Assembly: GCF_000093025.1 (NCBI RefSeq)
Contig: NC_014207.1
Span: forward strand, 496,001 to 560,000
Source of the DNA: Methylotenera versatilis 301
GTDB taxonomy: Bacteria > Pseudomonadota > Gammaproteobacteria > Burkholderiales > Methylophilaceae
Direction: 5' to 3'
Length of the DNA stretch: 64,000 nt
In this document: piece after piece, positions 9,525 to 18,251 of the stretch
How the letters are laid out: each line of letters starts with the position of its first letter
Numbering within the stretch: the stretch's first letter is position 1
Position numbers and translations under genes: made by a program
Notes under the pieces: generated by a model
The model's database searches: none
Seen by the model: the letters and a program-made list of their open reading frames with translations, nothing else
What the model was told of the DNA's origin: nothing

Positions 9525-10706
9525 ATGCGTTACGAGGTAAAAGCTTTTATGGAAGGTGCTGGAGTCACGACACTGACTTTTGAGGCGCTGGATGAGCGCG
9601 AGGTCATTGGTCAGGTAAAGGCTCAGGGTTATGCTGTACTCGCAGTAAAACCAAAACAGGCGTCGAGTAAGTGGGGAGGCGGGCAGTTTTCACTGGTTTT
9701 ATTCAGCCAAGAGCTTTATGCCTTACTGGAAGCAGGTCTGACGCAGGTTGAGGCTTTCGAGACCATGGCGGAAAAAGAGACACGTACTGAAAACCGGAAA
9801 ATGCTGGTGGAAATAATCTCCAAGTTACGCGAAGGACATTCCCTTTCTACTGCCTTGCAACAATTCTCCTCTGTGTTCCCGGCACTATACGTGTCCACTA
9901 TTCGAGCTAGTGAGAAGACTGGTGATTTGAGTGAGTCGTTGTCACGTTATATCGCCTACCAATCTCAAATGGATCTGGTACGCAAAAAAATCGTCAGTGC
10001 ATCCATTTACCCAGTACTGCTGATAGGTGTCGGCAGTCTTGTCACCTTATTTCTTATGCTCTATGTCGTGCCAAAATTCAGTAAGATTTACGAGGATATT
10101 GGTACGGATCTGCCATTTTTTTCTAAATTGCTGATGAATTGGGGGCATCTGTTAGATACGCACAAGGCGCTGGTATTTGCAGGTTTGGTAGGGTTTTTGA
10201 TAACGGTAGTGTATGTCGTATCGCAACCAGCTTTTCAGCAATGGATGATGCGTTGGTTGTGGCGTATCCCCGCAGTGGGCGAGCGCATCAGGGTTTACCA
10301 ACTGGCGCGCTTCTACCGGACGCTGGGTATGTTGCTGCGCGGAGGTATTCCTGTGGTGAGTGCATTGGAAATGGTGTCGGGTTTGTTGCAACCAATATTG
10401 CGTAGGCAGCTTGTGCAGGCTTCAAACAGTATTCGTGAAGGCAAGCCGATTTCGCATGCCATGGAACAGTTCGGTTTGACCACGCCTGTTGCACTGCGTC
10501 TGCTTCGTGTGGGGGAGCGCACTGGCGGCATGGGCGAGATGACCGAGCGAATCGCCAACTTTTACGATGATGAAATGGCGCGCTGGGTGGACTGGTTCAC
10601 TCGGCTATTTGAGCCACTACTGATGGCTTTTATTGGGTTGATCATTGGTGGCATCGTCATCATGATGTATTTCCCAATTTTTGAGCTTGCTGGGAGCATC
10701 CAGTGA
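9525..10706 (+). CDS. gspF: Type II secretion inner-membrane platform protein GspF
   Basis: A 393-residue polytopic protein of the GspF/PilC family with two repeated cytoplasmic domains. Hallmarks are the N-terminal beta-rich domain, FSQELYALLEAGLTQVEAFE in repeat one, YQLARFYRTLGMLLRGGIPV in repeat two, and three membrane helices near residues 165-190, 215-235 and 365-385. It couples the GspE motor to pseudopilus assembly. Its TGA overlaps the GTG start of gspE. Confidence 0.95.
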   Translation: MRYEVKAFMEGAGVTTLTFEALDEREVIGQVKAQGYAVLAVKPKQASSKWGGGQFSLVLFSQELYALLEAGLTQVEAFETMAEKETRTENRKMLVEIISKLREGHSLSTALQQFSSVFPALYVSTIRASEKTGDLSESLSRYIAYQSQMDLVRKKIVSASIYPVLLIGVGSLVTLFLMLYVVPKFSKIYEDIGTDLPFFSKLLMNWGHLLDTHKALVFAGLVGFLITVVYVVSQPAFQQWMMRWLWRIPAVGERIRVYQLARFYRTLGMLLRGGIPVVSALEMVSGLLQPILRRQLVQASNSIREGKPISHAMEQFGLTTPVALRLLRVGERTGGMGEMTERIANFYDDEMARWVDWFTRLFEPLLMAFIGLIIGGIVIMMYFPIFELAGSIQ

Positions 10707-12391
10707 GTATGGTCGAGACAGAGGCAATGAGAGTCACACTTGATCATTTGCATCAGGCGAAGATGCAGGCCAAGCATAGTCATCGTCCGGTGCTTGATGT
10801 ACTGGATGAAATGCTTGCGCTTCCTCCAGTTGAGTTTACGGCAGCGTTGGGCGAGACATTACATTATCCTGTGCTGAAAATGTCAGATTTGCAGCGCTTA
10901 GCGCCAGCTTTCGAGGTCATCGAATTTACTCAAGCACTAGAGCATGAATGTCTGGCGCTGTGGAATGAGGACGGCAAGCTAATTATCGTGTTTGGCGACC
11001 CGTTCGATGCTGGTGTACAGGCGTGGACTGAAGATAAAGTTACACAACATTTTGAGTGGTATCTGGCTAATCGTGCAGATATTTCCGCCTATCTAGCGCA
11101 ACACGAAAAAGGTTTGCGCGCCATGGATAGTGTGGTGACGGAAGGTGAGCAGCATCTGCGTAACGGTCACGAGGTTGAAAACCTGTCGTTCAAATCCATC
11201 AGTGAAGATACCAGCACCGTGGTTAAGTTGGTGAACTCGACTTTGTACGATGCATTGAAGATGGGCGCCAGCGATATTCATATAGAAACTGGAGCGTCTG
11301 GACTGGTCATCAAATATCGTATTGACGGTGTGTTGACCGCGATGAACGCTGTGGAGGGGATAGACCTCGCAGAGCAGGTGTTGTCTAGAATTAAGGTGAT
11401 TTCTGAGCTAGACATCGCGGAACGGCGAGTACCTCAGGACGGACGCTTCAAGGTTTCCATTCATGGGCGTGAAGTGGATTTCCGCGTGTCTATCATGCCT
11501 TGCATATTCGGTGAGGACGCAGTGTTGCGTATTCTAGATAAACAGGCGCTGTCTGATCAGGTGAAAGGGCTGCGTCTTGATTGTTTGGGATTCGATGACC
11601 AAGCCATCGCCATGTTGCGCAGACTCGCTAACGAGCCTTACGGCATGATGCTGGTCACAGGGCCAACGGGTAGCGGCAAGACTACTACGCTCTATGCGGC
11701 AATTACAGAGATCAATCATGGTAAAGACAAAATCATTACCATTGAAGACCCAGTGGAGTATCAATTATCTGGTGTGCTACAGATACCCGTGAATGAGAAG
11801 AAGGGGCTTACCTTCGCTCGTGGTTTGCGATCTATTTTACGGCACGACCCAGACAAGATCATGGTAGGTGAGATTCGTGATCCTGAAACGGCTCAAATCG
11901 CTATTCAGTCGGCACTGACCGGACATTTGGTACTGACAACGGTGCATGCAAACAATGTGTTCGATGTTATCGGTCGCTTTATGCATATGGGTGTTGATCT
12001 CTACAGCTTCGTTTCCGCCATGAACGGCATTCTGGCACAGCGCTTAGTGCGTATTAATTGCCCACATTGTGCCGTTGATTATGTGCCAGATACAAAGCTA
12101 CTGGCGGACTCTGGCATCACACCAACGCAGGCTGGTAAGTTCACGTTCCGTGTAGGGCATGGCTGTGGGCAGTGCCGTGGTACTGGCTTCAAGGGCAGAA
12201 AAGCAATTGCCGAGTTGCTGAATCTCAACGATGAGATTAGAGAACTCATCGTGGCGCGTGAGCCGATTCGGGTCATTAAAGAAGCTGCGCAACGCCACGG
12301 CACACGATTTCTGCGTGAGGCAGCTGTGGATTTGGTTCGTCAGGGTGAAAGTACATTAGAGGAGATTAACCGTGTTACTTTCGTTGAGTGA
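10703..12391 (+). CDS. gspE: Type II secretion motor ATPase GspE
   Basis: A 562-residue hexameric secretion ATPase. It has an N-terminal MshEN/GspE_N domain (to about 150), the Walker A motif GPTGSGKTT near residue 318, an Asp box (IITIEDPVEYQL), Walker B-like LRHDPDKIMVGEIRD, the His box (LTGHLVLTTVHANN) and the tetracysteine zinc site CPHC...CGQC characteristic of GspE/PilB. GTG at 10703 overlaps the gspF stop; an ATG two codons later is an alternative. The 3' end overlaps the next gene by 20 bases, a sign of tight translational coupling in the operon. Confidence 0.95.
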   Translation: MSMVETEAMRVTLDHLHQAKMQAKHSHRPVLDVLDEMLALPPVEFTAALGETLHYPVLKMSDLQRLAPAFEVIEFTQALEHECLALWNEDGKLIIVFGDPFDAGVQAWTEDKVTQHFEWYLANRADISAYLAQHEKGLRAMDSVVTEGEQHLRNGHEVENLSFKSISEDTSTVVKLVNSTLYDALKMGASDIHIETGASGLVIKYRIDGVLTAMNAVEGIDLAEQVLSRIKVISELDIAERRVPQDGRFKVSIHGREVDFRVSIMPCIFGEDAVLRILDKQALSDQVKGLRLDCLGFDDQAIAMLRRLANEPYGMMLVTGPTGSGKTTTLYAAITEINHGKDKIITIEDPVEYQLSGVLQIPVNEKKGLTFARGLRSILRHDPDKIMVGEIRDPETAQIAIQSALTGHLVLTTVHANNVFDVIGRFMHMGVDLYSFVSAMNGILAQRLVRINCPHCAVDYVPDTKLLADSGITPTQAGKFTFRVGHGCGQCRGTGFKGRKAIAELLNLNDEIRELIVAREPIRVIKEAAQRHGTRFLREAAVDLVRQGESTLEEINRVTFVE

Positions 12392-13211
12392 TGAGGTGCG
12401 GATTAGTTTACGCCCAGATCGGGTGAGTATAGTGCGACTGCATCAAGAGTTGTTGCGAACTAAGGTCGTGGCGAGTAAGACTGAGTTCTGTGGCTCCGTT
12501 GAAAGTGGTGAGGCGTCGTGGCAGCCTACACTGCGCGCTTTGCAGACTGGGCTATCGAGCGTTGGCAGCGGCAGAATGAATGCGACGGTCATTCTCTCCA
12601 ACCACTTTGTGCGCTATGTATTGATTCCATGGGGCAATGAGTTGAGCAACGATAGTGAGGAGCAGGCTTATATCCGTCACTATTTTTCCGTCTCTTATGG
12701 TCATGATGTCGATGATTGGGTATTGCGACTGAGCACTAACGGCTATGGCGAAATGCAGGTGGCGAGTGCAATAGACCGAGGTTTACTGGATGGGCTGGAG
12801 CGAATTGTTAGTGCACGTGGTCTGCGTTTTGTCTCAGCACAACCTTATTTAATGGATGAATTCAACCAGTGGCGGAGTCGATTCAATAGTCCTAAGGTCT
12901 GGTTTGTTTTGGCTGAACAAGGCAGGTTGTGCATTTCACTGCTAGAGCAAGGCAAGTGGCGCAGCCTGCGGACGATGAAAGTCGACGATACTTGGCTTAG
13001 CAGATTGCCGCAGCTATTAGAGCGGGAATTTAGTTTATCGGATAGTGGTGCTGAGCGTGGCGTGGTATTTCTGTTTGCTCCAGAGGTTGTCGATAAATCT
13101 GCACTGCCTGTAAGTGGCTGGACGGTCAATTGGTTGAGAGCTACTCCAAGTGAGAGTAAAGGCATACGACCTGCGAGTCACCTTGCTAGCGTCAAGCTTA
13201 GGAGTGGATAG
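12372..13211 (+). CDS. PilM/GspL-like cytoplasmic component of the secretion system
   Basis: A 279-residue protein without signal peptide or membrane helix, starting at GTG 12372 inside the end of gspE. Position (after the ATPase, before PilN-, PilO- and PilP-like genes) and size point to the actin-fold protein PilM or the cytoplasmic domain of GspL, which docks GspE at the membrane. The sequence itself is divergent: patterns such as ATVILSNHFVRYVLIPW and VWFVLAEQGRLCISLLE fit the beta strands of that fold but I see no canonical nucleotide-binding motif. The assignment is therefore mainly from context. Confidence 0.65.
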   Translation: MLLSLSDEVRISLRPDRVSIVRLHQELLRTKVVASKTEFCGSVESGEASWQPTLRALQTGLSSVGSGRMNATVILSNHFVRYVLIPWGNELSNDSEEQAYIRHYFSVSYGHDVDDWVLRLSTNGYGEMQVASAIDRGLLDGLERIVSARGLRFVSAQPYLMDEFNQWRSRFNSPKVWFVLAEQGRLCISLLEQGKWRSLRTMKVDDTWLSRLPQLLEREFSLSDSGAERGVVFLFAPEVVDKSALPVSGWTVNWLRATPSESKGIRPASHLASVKLRSG

Positions 13212-13214
13212 AGC

Positions 13215-13751
13215 ATGCGTGCATTATCTCTAGATTATCGAAGAACTAACCGGTTTTGGCACTGGGTGGGAATTGCTATTTTAATTTTGGCAATCGGGGG
13301 TGCTGTAAAGCTGGGTTCTTATTATCTTGTGTTGTCTAAAGAGATGACGCATCTAGAAAATCTCATCGCTAGAATTGAACGCAAACTGCACTCTAACCGC
13401 ATTGCACCGCCTACCAGTGTCGCTGAAATGCAGCGGCTTGAAGTTGAGGTGAATAGCGCCAACGACGTGCTACTTAAAATGGGGCTACCTTGGGATGTGT
13501 TGTTCCAAACGATGGAGGCATCCAATAACGATAATATCGCCTTGCTTGGAATAGATCCAGACTCTAAGAAAGGGAAGATTAAGGTCAGTGGCGAAGCTAA
13601 AGATTTTGATGCGCTTCTTGGATATATCAGGACTTTGCAGAAGAGCAATTTCTTTACTGAGGTGTATCTCCAGCATCATCAAGTACAGGAGCTGGATCCA
13701 GATAAACCCATACGTTTTACATTGGATGCATCATGGAAAGACCAACACTAA
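13215..13751 (+). CDS. PilN-like inner-membrane component
   Basis: A 178-residue bitopic protein: a short cytoplasmic N terminus, one membrane helix (about residues 17-38), a coiled-coil (KEMTHLENLIARIERKL), then a ferredoxin-like periplasmic domain with the repeated beta-alpha-beta pattern (IKVSGEAKDFDALLGYIRTLQ) seen in PilN and GspL C-terminal domains. It starts four bases after the PilM-like gene and overlaps the next gene by 19 bases. It probably pairs with the PilO-like protein to form the alignment complex. Confidence 0.75.
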   Translation: MRALSLDYRRTNRFWHWVGIAILILAIGGAVKLGSYYLVLSKEMTHLENLIARIERKLHSNRIAPPTSVAEMQRLEVEVNSANDVLLKMGLPWDVLFQTMEASNNDNIALLGIDPDSKKGKIKVSGEAKDFDALLGYIRTLQKSNFFTEVYLQHHQVQELDPDKPIRFTLDASWKDQH

Positions 13752-14302
13752 ATGCCATGAGGTTCTACGTGAGCCACTGGGCAAGTCGCCTAAGCTGGCC
13801 ATGGATGGCTGTGATGGGATTATTGGTGTTCAGTGGAGGTATCTTCTTTTCTGTAATCGAGCCTGCTCAACACGAGCTCAGTACCTTGCGTCAGCATTTG
13901 CTGTCTTTGCAAAAGCAGGTGAAGAACTCCGCAAAAATACCTGCCATGCCAACCCGCGCTACTTCACCAACCCAGCTAGCGGTTTTCTATCATTACTTTC
14001 CTGATGAGCAGAGCCTGCCTGACTGGCTGGAAAAGATACTTGGTGCAGCCGATGAGAATGAACTGGTGCTGACTGAGGGCGATTACCACATTGCCCGAGA
14101 TAAGATAGGCAAACTGCAACGCTACCAGATCAGGCTGCCGATCAATGGGTCGTATCTTAATATTCGAAAATTTCTAAGTAAAGTGTTGTCTGACCTGCCA
14201 GCATCATCGCTGGATAGCGTTAAGTTTGAGCGCCAAAAAATTGGAGACAGTGGCGTCGCAGCTACTATTGAACTGACGCTCTACTTTGGGCGAACATCAT
14301 GA
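13733..14302 (+). CDS. PilO/GspM-like inner-membrane component
   Basis: A 189-residue bitopic protein with one membrane helix (around residues 24-44), a predicted coiled-coil (HELSTLRQHLLSLQKQV) and a periplasmic ferredoxin-like domain (YQIRLPINGSYLNIRKFLSKVL), the layout of PilO. It overlaps the PilN-like gene by 19 bases and the PilP-like gene by 4, so stoichiometric coupled translation is likely. Identification is by architecture and gene order rather than by a strongly conserved motif. Confidence 0.72.
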   Translation: MERPTLNAMRFYVSHWASRLSWPWMAVMGLLVFSGGIFFSVIEPAQHELSTLRQHLLSLQKQVKNSAKIPAMPTRATSPTQLAVFYHYFPDEQSLPDWLEKILGAADENELVLTEGDYHIARDKIGKLQRYQIRLPINGSYLNIRKFLSKVLSDLPASSLDSVKFERQKIGDSGVAATIELTLYFGRTS

Positions 14303-14844
14303 AACAGTTTTTAAAAAAGAAATGGATACTATTAGGGCTGGCTTTATTGGTAGCAGCGACCTACGTCGAGTGGCAAGATACAAGTGGTGCTGGAATGGGC
14401 TCATCTGCCAATATCGTGAAAGTCAATATCCGCGAGGCTGGCAAGCCTGTGGTTAGACATGTTGCCAGTGTGGCTGAGATCGCTGATGTGAAGCTCGATA
14501 GCTTAGGCAAGCGAGACATGAGCACAGTGAAAATGATCAATGTATTTGAGAAAAAATCATGGTTCATCCCACCGCCTCCCCCACCGCCGCCTCCAAAGCC
14601 CAAGCCACTGCCTCCTCCAGAACCAGTGGCGCCCCCTTTGCCTTATGCTTATCTAGGCAGCTACCAAGAGCCCGGTGGACATCTCATTATTTTTCTAACT
14701 AAAGGGGAGCGCATGTATTCGGTTTCTCCCGGAGATATTCTTGAAAGCGTCTATCGCGTAGATGGGATAGTCGGCGGGCAACTTAGCCTGACTTATATCC
14801 CTTTAAATACCAAACAAACCTTGAACGTCGGGGAGTCATCATGA
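14299..14844 (+). CDS. PilP/GspC-like periplasmic connector with polyproline linker
   Basis: A 181-residue protein with an N-terminal membrane anchor (residues 9-22), about 70 residues of linker, an unusual run of nine consecutive prolines followed by alternating Pro-Lys (residues about 91-113), and a C-terminal domain (YAYLGSYQEPGGHLIIFL...YSVSPGDIL) resembling the beta-sandwich homology region of PilP/GspC. In the families this domain binds the secretin N0 domain, so it should link the PilN/PilO-like pair to the secretin encoded immediately downstream with a 4-base overlap. The proline run probably acts as a rigid spacer across the periplasm. Confidence 0.75.
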   Translation: MKQFLKKKWILLGLALLVAATYVEWQDTSGAGMGSSANIVKVNIREAGKPVVRHVASVAEIADVKLDSLGKRDMSTVKMINVFEKKSWFIPPPPPPPPPKPKPLPPPEPVAPPLPYAYLGSYQEPGGHLIIFLTKGERMYSVSPGDILESVYRVDGIVGGQLSLTYIPLNTKQTLNVGESS

Positions 14845-17357
14845 TGCTGCGTCATTATTTTAATTTTGTTGCTAAAGATATACCGATTCCCAATCGTAAA
14901 TGGCTGACTTCATGCGTACTCACGATGATATTGCTTGGTTGCGCCAATGACATGTTGCCGCGTAAATCGCTGGATTTGACAAATGAAGTGCGTCTGGAAG
15001 ATGGATTAAGCAAATTGGAGCAAGCATCTATTAGCTCACCCGGAAATATGGCTTACCGTGCCGATTTTGTGCGAGAGCGTGACCGGGTGATTAATAAGTT
15101 ACTGTTACTTGGTGATCGAATGCGTGAACAGGGTCAACAGGATGAGGCGGCATCTTACTTTCAACGGGTGCTTCATATTGATGCTGATAATGCACGTGCT
15201 AAGTCTGGCCTTGAATCCATTACCATGGATAGGCGGCATGATGCGGCTTTAGAAGAAGCGCGTGAGTTACTTGAAAAAGGTGATTTGGATGGTGCAGAAG
15301 CCAGACTGCAGAATATCTTTCTGGAAACCCCAACGCATGCTGAAGCGCTTGCTATGAAGCAGGAGATTGAGGTGCAGCGCGCTAAGCGCATCCAGATGAG
15401 CACACCGATATTGCAATCAAAGTTCAAAAAACCTATTTCGCTTCAGTTTCGGGATGCTAATCTGAAAATGGTGTTTGAAGCATTGTCTCGCACCAGTGGC
15501 ATCAACGTTCTACTGGACCGTGACGTCAAGAATGACCTAAAGACTACCATTTTTGTTAAAGATGCTTCCGTTGAAGATACCATTGGATTGATTCTGATGC
15601 AGAATCAATTGGAAGAAAAAGTGCTGAATGAAAACACCGTTTTCATCTACCCGAGTACTCCTGCAAAAATTAAGGAGTATCAGGAGTTAGTCATTCGCAC
15701 TTTTCATCTCGTTAATGCGGATGCCAAGCAGATGCAGACGATGATTAAAACGATGCTGAAAACCAAAGACATCTTTATTCATGAGAAAACGAATTCGCTA
15801 GTGATGCGCGACACACCAGAGGCTGTGCAGCTCGCGGAAAAACTAGTCGCTGCACAGGATCTAAACGACCCGGAAGTGATGCTTGAAGTAGAAGTACTTG
15901 AAGTCTTACACTCTAAAATGACCGAGATTGGGGTGCAGTGGCCAACTCAGTTCGGCTTATCTGTCACAGATGCACCGTCTACACCAACCACTACTGTAGG
16001 TCTTGGCGGTGCAATCCAAACGACCACTCCGCCACCCGTTCCACTTACCTTGGAAGGGTTACGAAACATCACTGGCAGCAACATTAAGGTCACCCCACTG
16101 AGCCTGCTTCTTACGATGAAAAAAGATGTTGGTGATACTAACTTGTTAGCCAGTCCGAGAATTCGTGTCAGGCAGCATGAGAAGGCGAAGATTATGATTG
16201 GCGACCGTGTGCCAGTGATTACCAACTCAGTCACACCCGTTTCTACAGGAACGCCAGTTGTCACTGGCAGTGTCCAGTATTTGGATGTTGGACTTAAGCT
16301 GGAGGTTGAGCCAGATATTCACATTGATGGCGAAGTTGCCATCAAGACATATCTAGAAGTGAGCAATATTGCTAACCAAGTGACGAATGCGACATCTGGT
16401 ACGATTGCCTATCAAATTGGTACACGCAATGCCAGTACCGTATTGCGTTTAAAAGATGGCGAGACACAAGTGCTCGGTGGTTTGATTAGCGATGAAGATC
16501 GCAAGTCCGCGTCTAAAGTGCCAGGGCTAGGGGATTTGCCGATACTTGGACGGTTATTTTCTTCACATAATAATAGTAAGACCAAGACCGAAATCATTCT
16601 CTTTATTACGCCGCATATTATTCGCAATATTCATCAGCCTGCTGCTGATTTATCAGAATTCTGGTCAGGCACAGATGCGACATTACATAGCAAACCCATG
16701 TCATTGCAGCCTGTAGGGGTGGCTAAAACAGGCTCGTCTTCTAATACTGTAGTGCCACAGCAAGCCGTGGTATTGCCACCAGTACCACAAGCGACTGTTC
16801 CAGCGGTGCAAGCTGTACCTCCGACGACTGAGCCTGTGTCTCAACCTAAAACAAGCCCACAGGCCAAGGCTCAACCACCGGCCACGGTAGTGCCTACTCC
16901 AGGCAAATTACTGCCAGGGATAAGACCGGCGGCAGCACCGCTCACGCTTTCATGGCTAGCTGGTACGCAGGCACAGGTTGGCGAACAGTTTAGAGTGGTG
17001 GTAAATGCGCAGACTGCGGCCAAGGTAATCAGTGTGCCGATTCAGGTTGGTTTTGATCCAGCGGTGTTGGAAGCGGTGGATGTCACTGAAGGTAGTTTTC
17101 TGAATCAGAATAACGTGCAAACGGCATTTGACAGTAGCATTGACCAAGCCGGCGGAAAGATATCGATCAATATGTCGCAGCCTGGGCAGATTGGTAATGC
17201 TGGCAGAGGTAGCCTAGTGACCATCACATTCAAAGCGATTGCCGTCAGCCCTCAGTCACAGATTACCGTATCTTCCGGCGGTGCGACTGACGCTACTGGT
17301 CAAGTATTACCTATGCGTCTGCCTACACCGCATAACGTCATGTTGCTAAATCCATGA
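14841..17357 (+). CDS. gspD: GspD-like secretin lipoprotein with C-terminal cohesin-like domain
   Basis: An 838-residue outer-membrane secretin. A lipobox (ILLGC) near residue 34 is followed by TPR-like helices (about 65-185), an N0/STN domain (ISLQFRDANLKMVFEALSRT), an N1-type domain (FHLVNADAKQMQTMIKTML) and the secretin core with EVEVLEVLHSKMTEIGV, the VPGLGDLPILGRLF motif and FITPHIIRN. After a Pro/Gln/Val-rich linker (about 620-695) comes a cohesin-like beta-sandwich (VGEQFRVVVNAQTA...IQVGFDPAVLEAVDV). Canonical GspD instead ends in an S-domain for pilotin binding. The lipobox suggests self-targeting without a separate pilotin. Confidence 0.92.
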   Translation: MMLRHYFNFVAKDIPIPNRKWLTSCVLTMILLGCANDMLPRKSLDLTNEVRLEDGLSKLEQASISSPGNMAYRADFVRERDRVINKLLLLGDRMREQGQQDEAASYFQRVLHIDADNARAKSGLESITMDRRHDAALEEARELLEKGDLDGAEARLQNIFLETPTHAEALAMKQEIEVQRAKRIQMSTPILQSKFKKPISLQFRDANLKMVFEALSRTSGINVLLDRDVKNDLKTTIFVKDASVEDTIGLILMQNQLEEKVLNENTVFIYPSTPAKIKEYQELVIRTFHLVNADAKQMQTMIKTMLKTKDIFIHEKTNSLVMRDTPEAVQLAEKLVAAQDLNDPEVMLEVEVLEVLHSKMTEIGVQWPTQFGLSVTDAPSTPTTTVGLGGAIQTTTPPPVPLTLEGLRNITGSNIKVTPLSLLLTMKKDVGDTNLLASPRIRVRQHEKAKIMIGDRVPVITNSVTPVSTGTPVVTGSVQYLDVGLKLEVEPDIHIDGEVAIKTYLEVSNIANQVTNATSGTIAYQIGTRNASTVLRLKDGETQVLGGLISDEDRKSASKVPGLGDLPILGRLFSSHNNSKTKTEIILFITPHIIRNIHQPAADLSEFWSGTDATLHSKPMSLQPVGVAKTGSSSNTVVPQQAVVLPPVPQATVPAVQAVPPTTEPVSQPKTSPQAKAQPPATVVPTPGKLLPGIRPAAAPLTLSWLAGTQAQVGEQFRVVVNAQTAAKVISVPIQVGFDPAVLEAVDVTEGSFLNQNNVQTAFDSSIDQAGGKISINMSQPGQIGNAGRGSLVTITFKAIAVSPQSQITVSSGGATDATGQVLPMRLPTPHNVMLLNP

Positions 17358-17842
17358 CAAAAGAGACACACAATCAGCTAAAAGGGTTCACCCTGATCGA
17401 ATTAGTGATTACGGTGGCTATCATGGCATTACTCTCTTCGGTGGTATTTCCTATGGCTGAAGTGGCAGTGCAGCGCAGCAAAGAACAGGATCTGCGCACT
17501 TCGCTGAGGCAAATTCGCGAAGCCATTGATGCCTACAAAGAGGCTGCGGATGAAGGGCGGATTCTCATGAAAGTGGATGAGTCTGGCTATCCGCCATCGC
17601 TGGATATTCTTGTGGAAGGGGTTTCCGATGCTAAGAGCCCACTTGATCGCAAAATATATTTTCTACGGAGATTGCCGCGTGATCCATTCGCGAAAGACCC
17701 TCATATCCCAGCTGCCGAAACTTGGGGTAAACGCAGCTATGCCAGTAGCCCTAACGAACCACAGGAGGGTAATGATGTTTATGATGTTTATACGCTGTCC
17801 ACTGGCGTCGGTTTGAGTGGGATAGCCTACCGGGAGTGGTGA
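17354..17842 (+). CDS. Pseudopilin (GspG/OxpG-like)
   Basis: A 162-residue type IV pilin-like protein with a short leader and cleavage site KGFTLIELVITVAIMALLSS (Glu at +5). The helix is followed by the RSKEQDLRTSLRQIREAIDAY pattern and a C-terminal domain with RRLPRDPFAKDP and VYDVYTLSTG, a style found in the pseudopilins of atypical type II systems such as OxpG of Geobacter. Its start overlaps the secretin stop by 4 bases and its TGA overlaps the next ATG. It is likely a minor pseudopilin. Confidence 0.85.
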   Translation: MTKETHNQLKGFTLIELVITVAIMALLSSVVFPMAEVAVQRSKEQDLRTSLRQIREAIDAYKEAADEGRILMKVDESGYPPSLDILVEGVSDAKSPLDRKIYFLRRLPRDPFAKDPHIPAAETWGKRSYASSPNEPQEGNDVYDVYTLSTGVGLSGIAYREW

Positions 17843-18249
17843 TGACTTCTGTAGATAAACTGATAGTGGCGAATAGGCAGAGCAGAGGTGGCTTTACGCT
17901 GATTGAACTGCTGGTCGTGATGACTATTATCTCGCTCTTACTTACCTTAGCGACACCACGGTATTTTGGTAGTGTGCAGCGGTCTAAGGAAGCTGTATTG
18001 AAACAAGATCTGGCACAGATTCGCGAAACTTTGGACAAGTATTACGGGGATGTCGGAAAGTATCCAGATACCTTAGATGATCTGGTCGTACGAAAATATC
18101 TCCGAAGTATTCCTAGTGATCCCATCACTGAGAGTAACTTGACTTGGCAAATCGTTCCACCAGAAGACCCTGACAAAGGCGAAGTTTATGACGTGCACAG
18201 CGGTGCTGAAGGAAATGGCGCTGACGGGTTGCCATACAAGGAGTGGTAG
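17842..18249 (+). CDS. Pseudopilin (GspG/OxpG-like), paralogue of the preceding gene
   Basis: A 135-residue pilin-like protein. After a 16-residue leader the processed N terminus would be FTLIELLVVMTIISLLLTLA with Glu at +5, then RSKEAVLKQDLAQIRETLDKYYGD and YPDTLDDLV, ending VYDVHSGAEG...YKEW. It shares the VYDV...REW/KEW ending with the upstream pseudopilin, so the two are tandem paralogues. ATG 17842 forms a TGATG overlap with the previous stop; the GTG codons just upstream are less likely. Confidence 0.85.
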   Translation: MTSVDKLIVANRQSRGGFTLIELLVVMTIISLLLTLATPRYFGSVQRSKEAVLKQDLAQIRETLDKYYGDVGKYPDTLDDLVVRKYLRSIPSDPITESNLTWQIVPPEDPDKGEVYDVHSGAEGNGADGLPYKEW

Positions 18250-18251
18250 CA

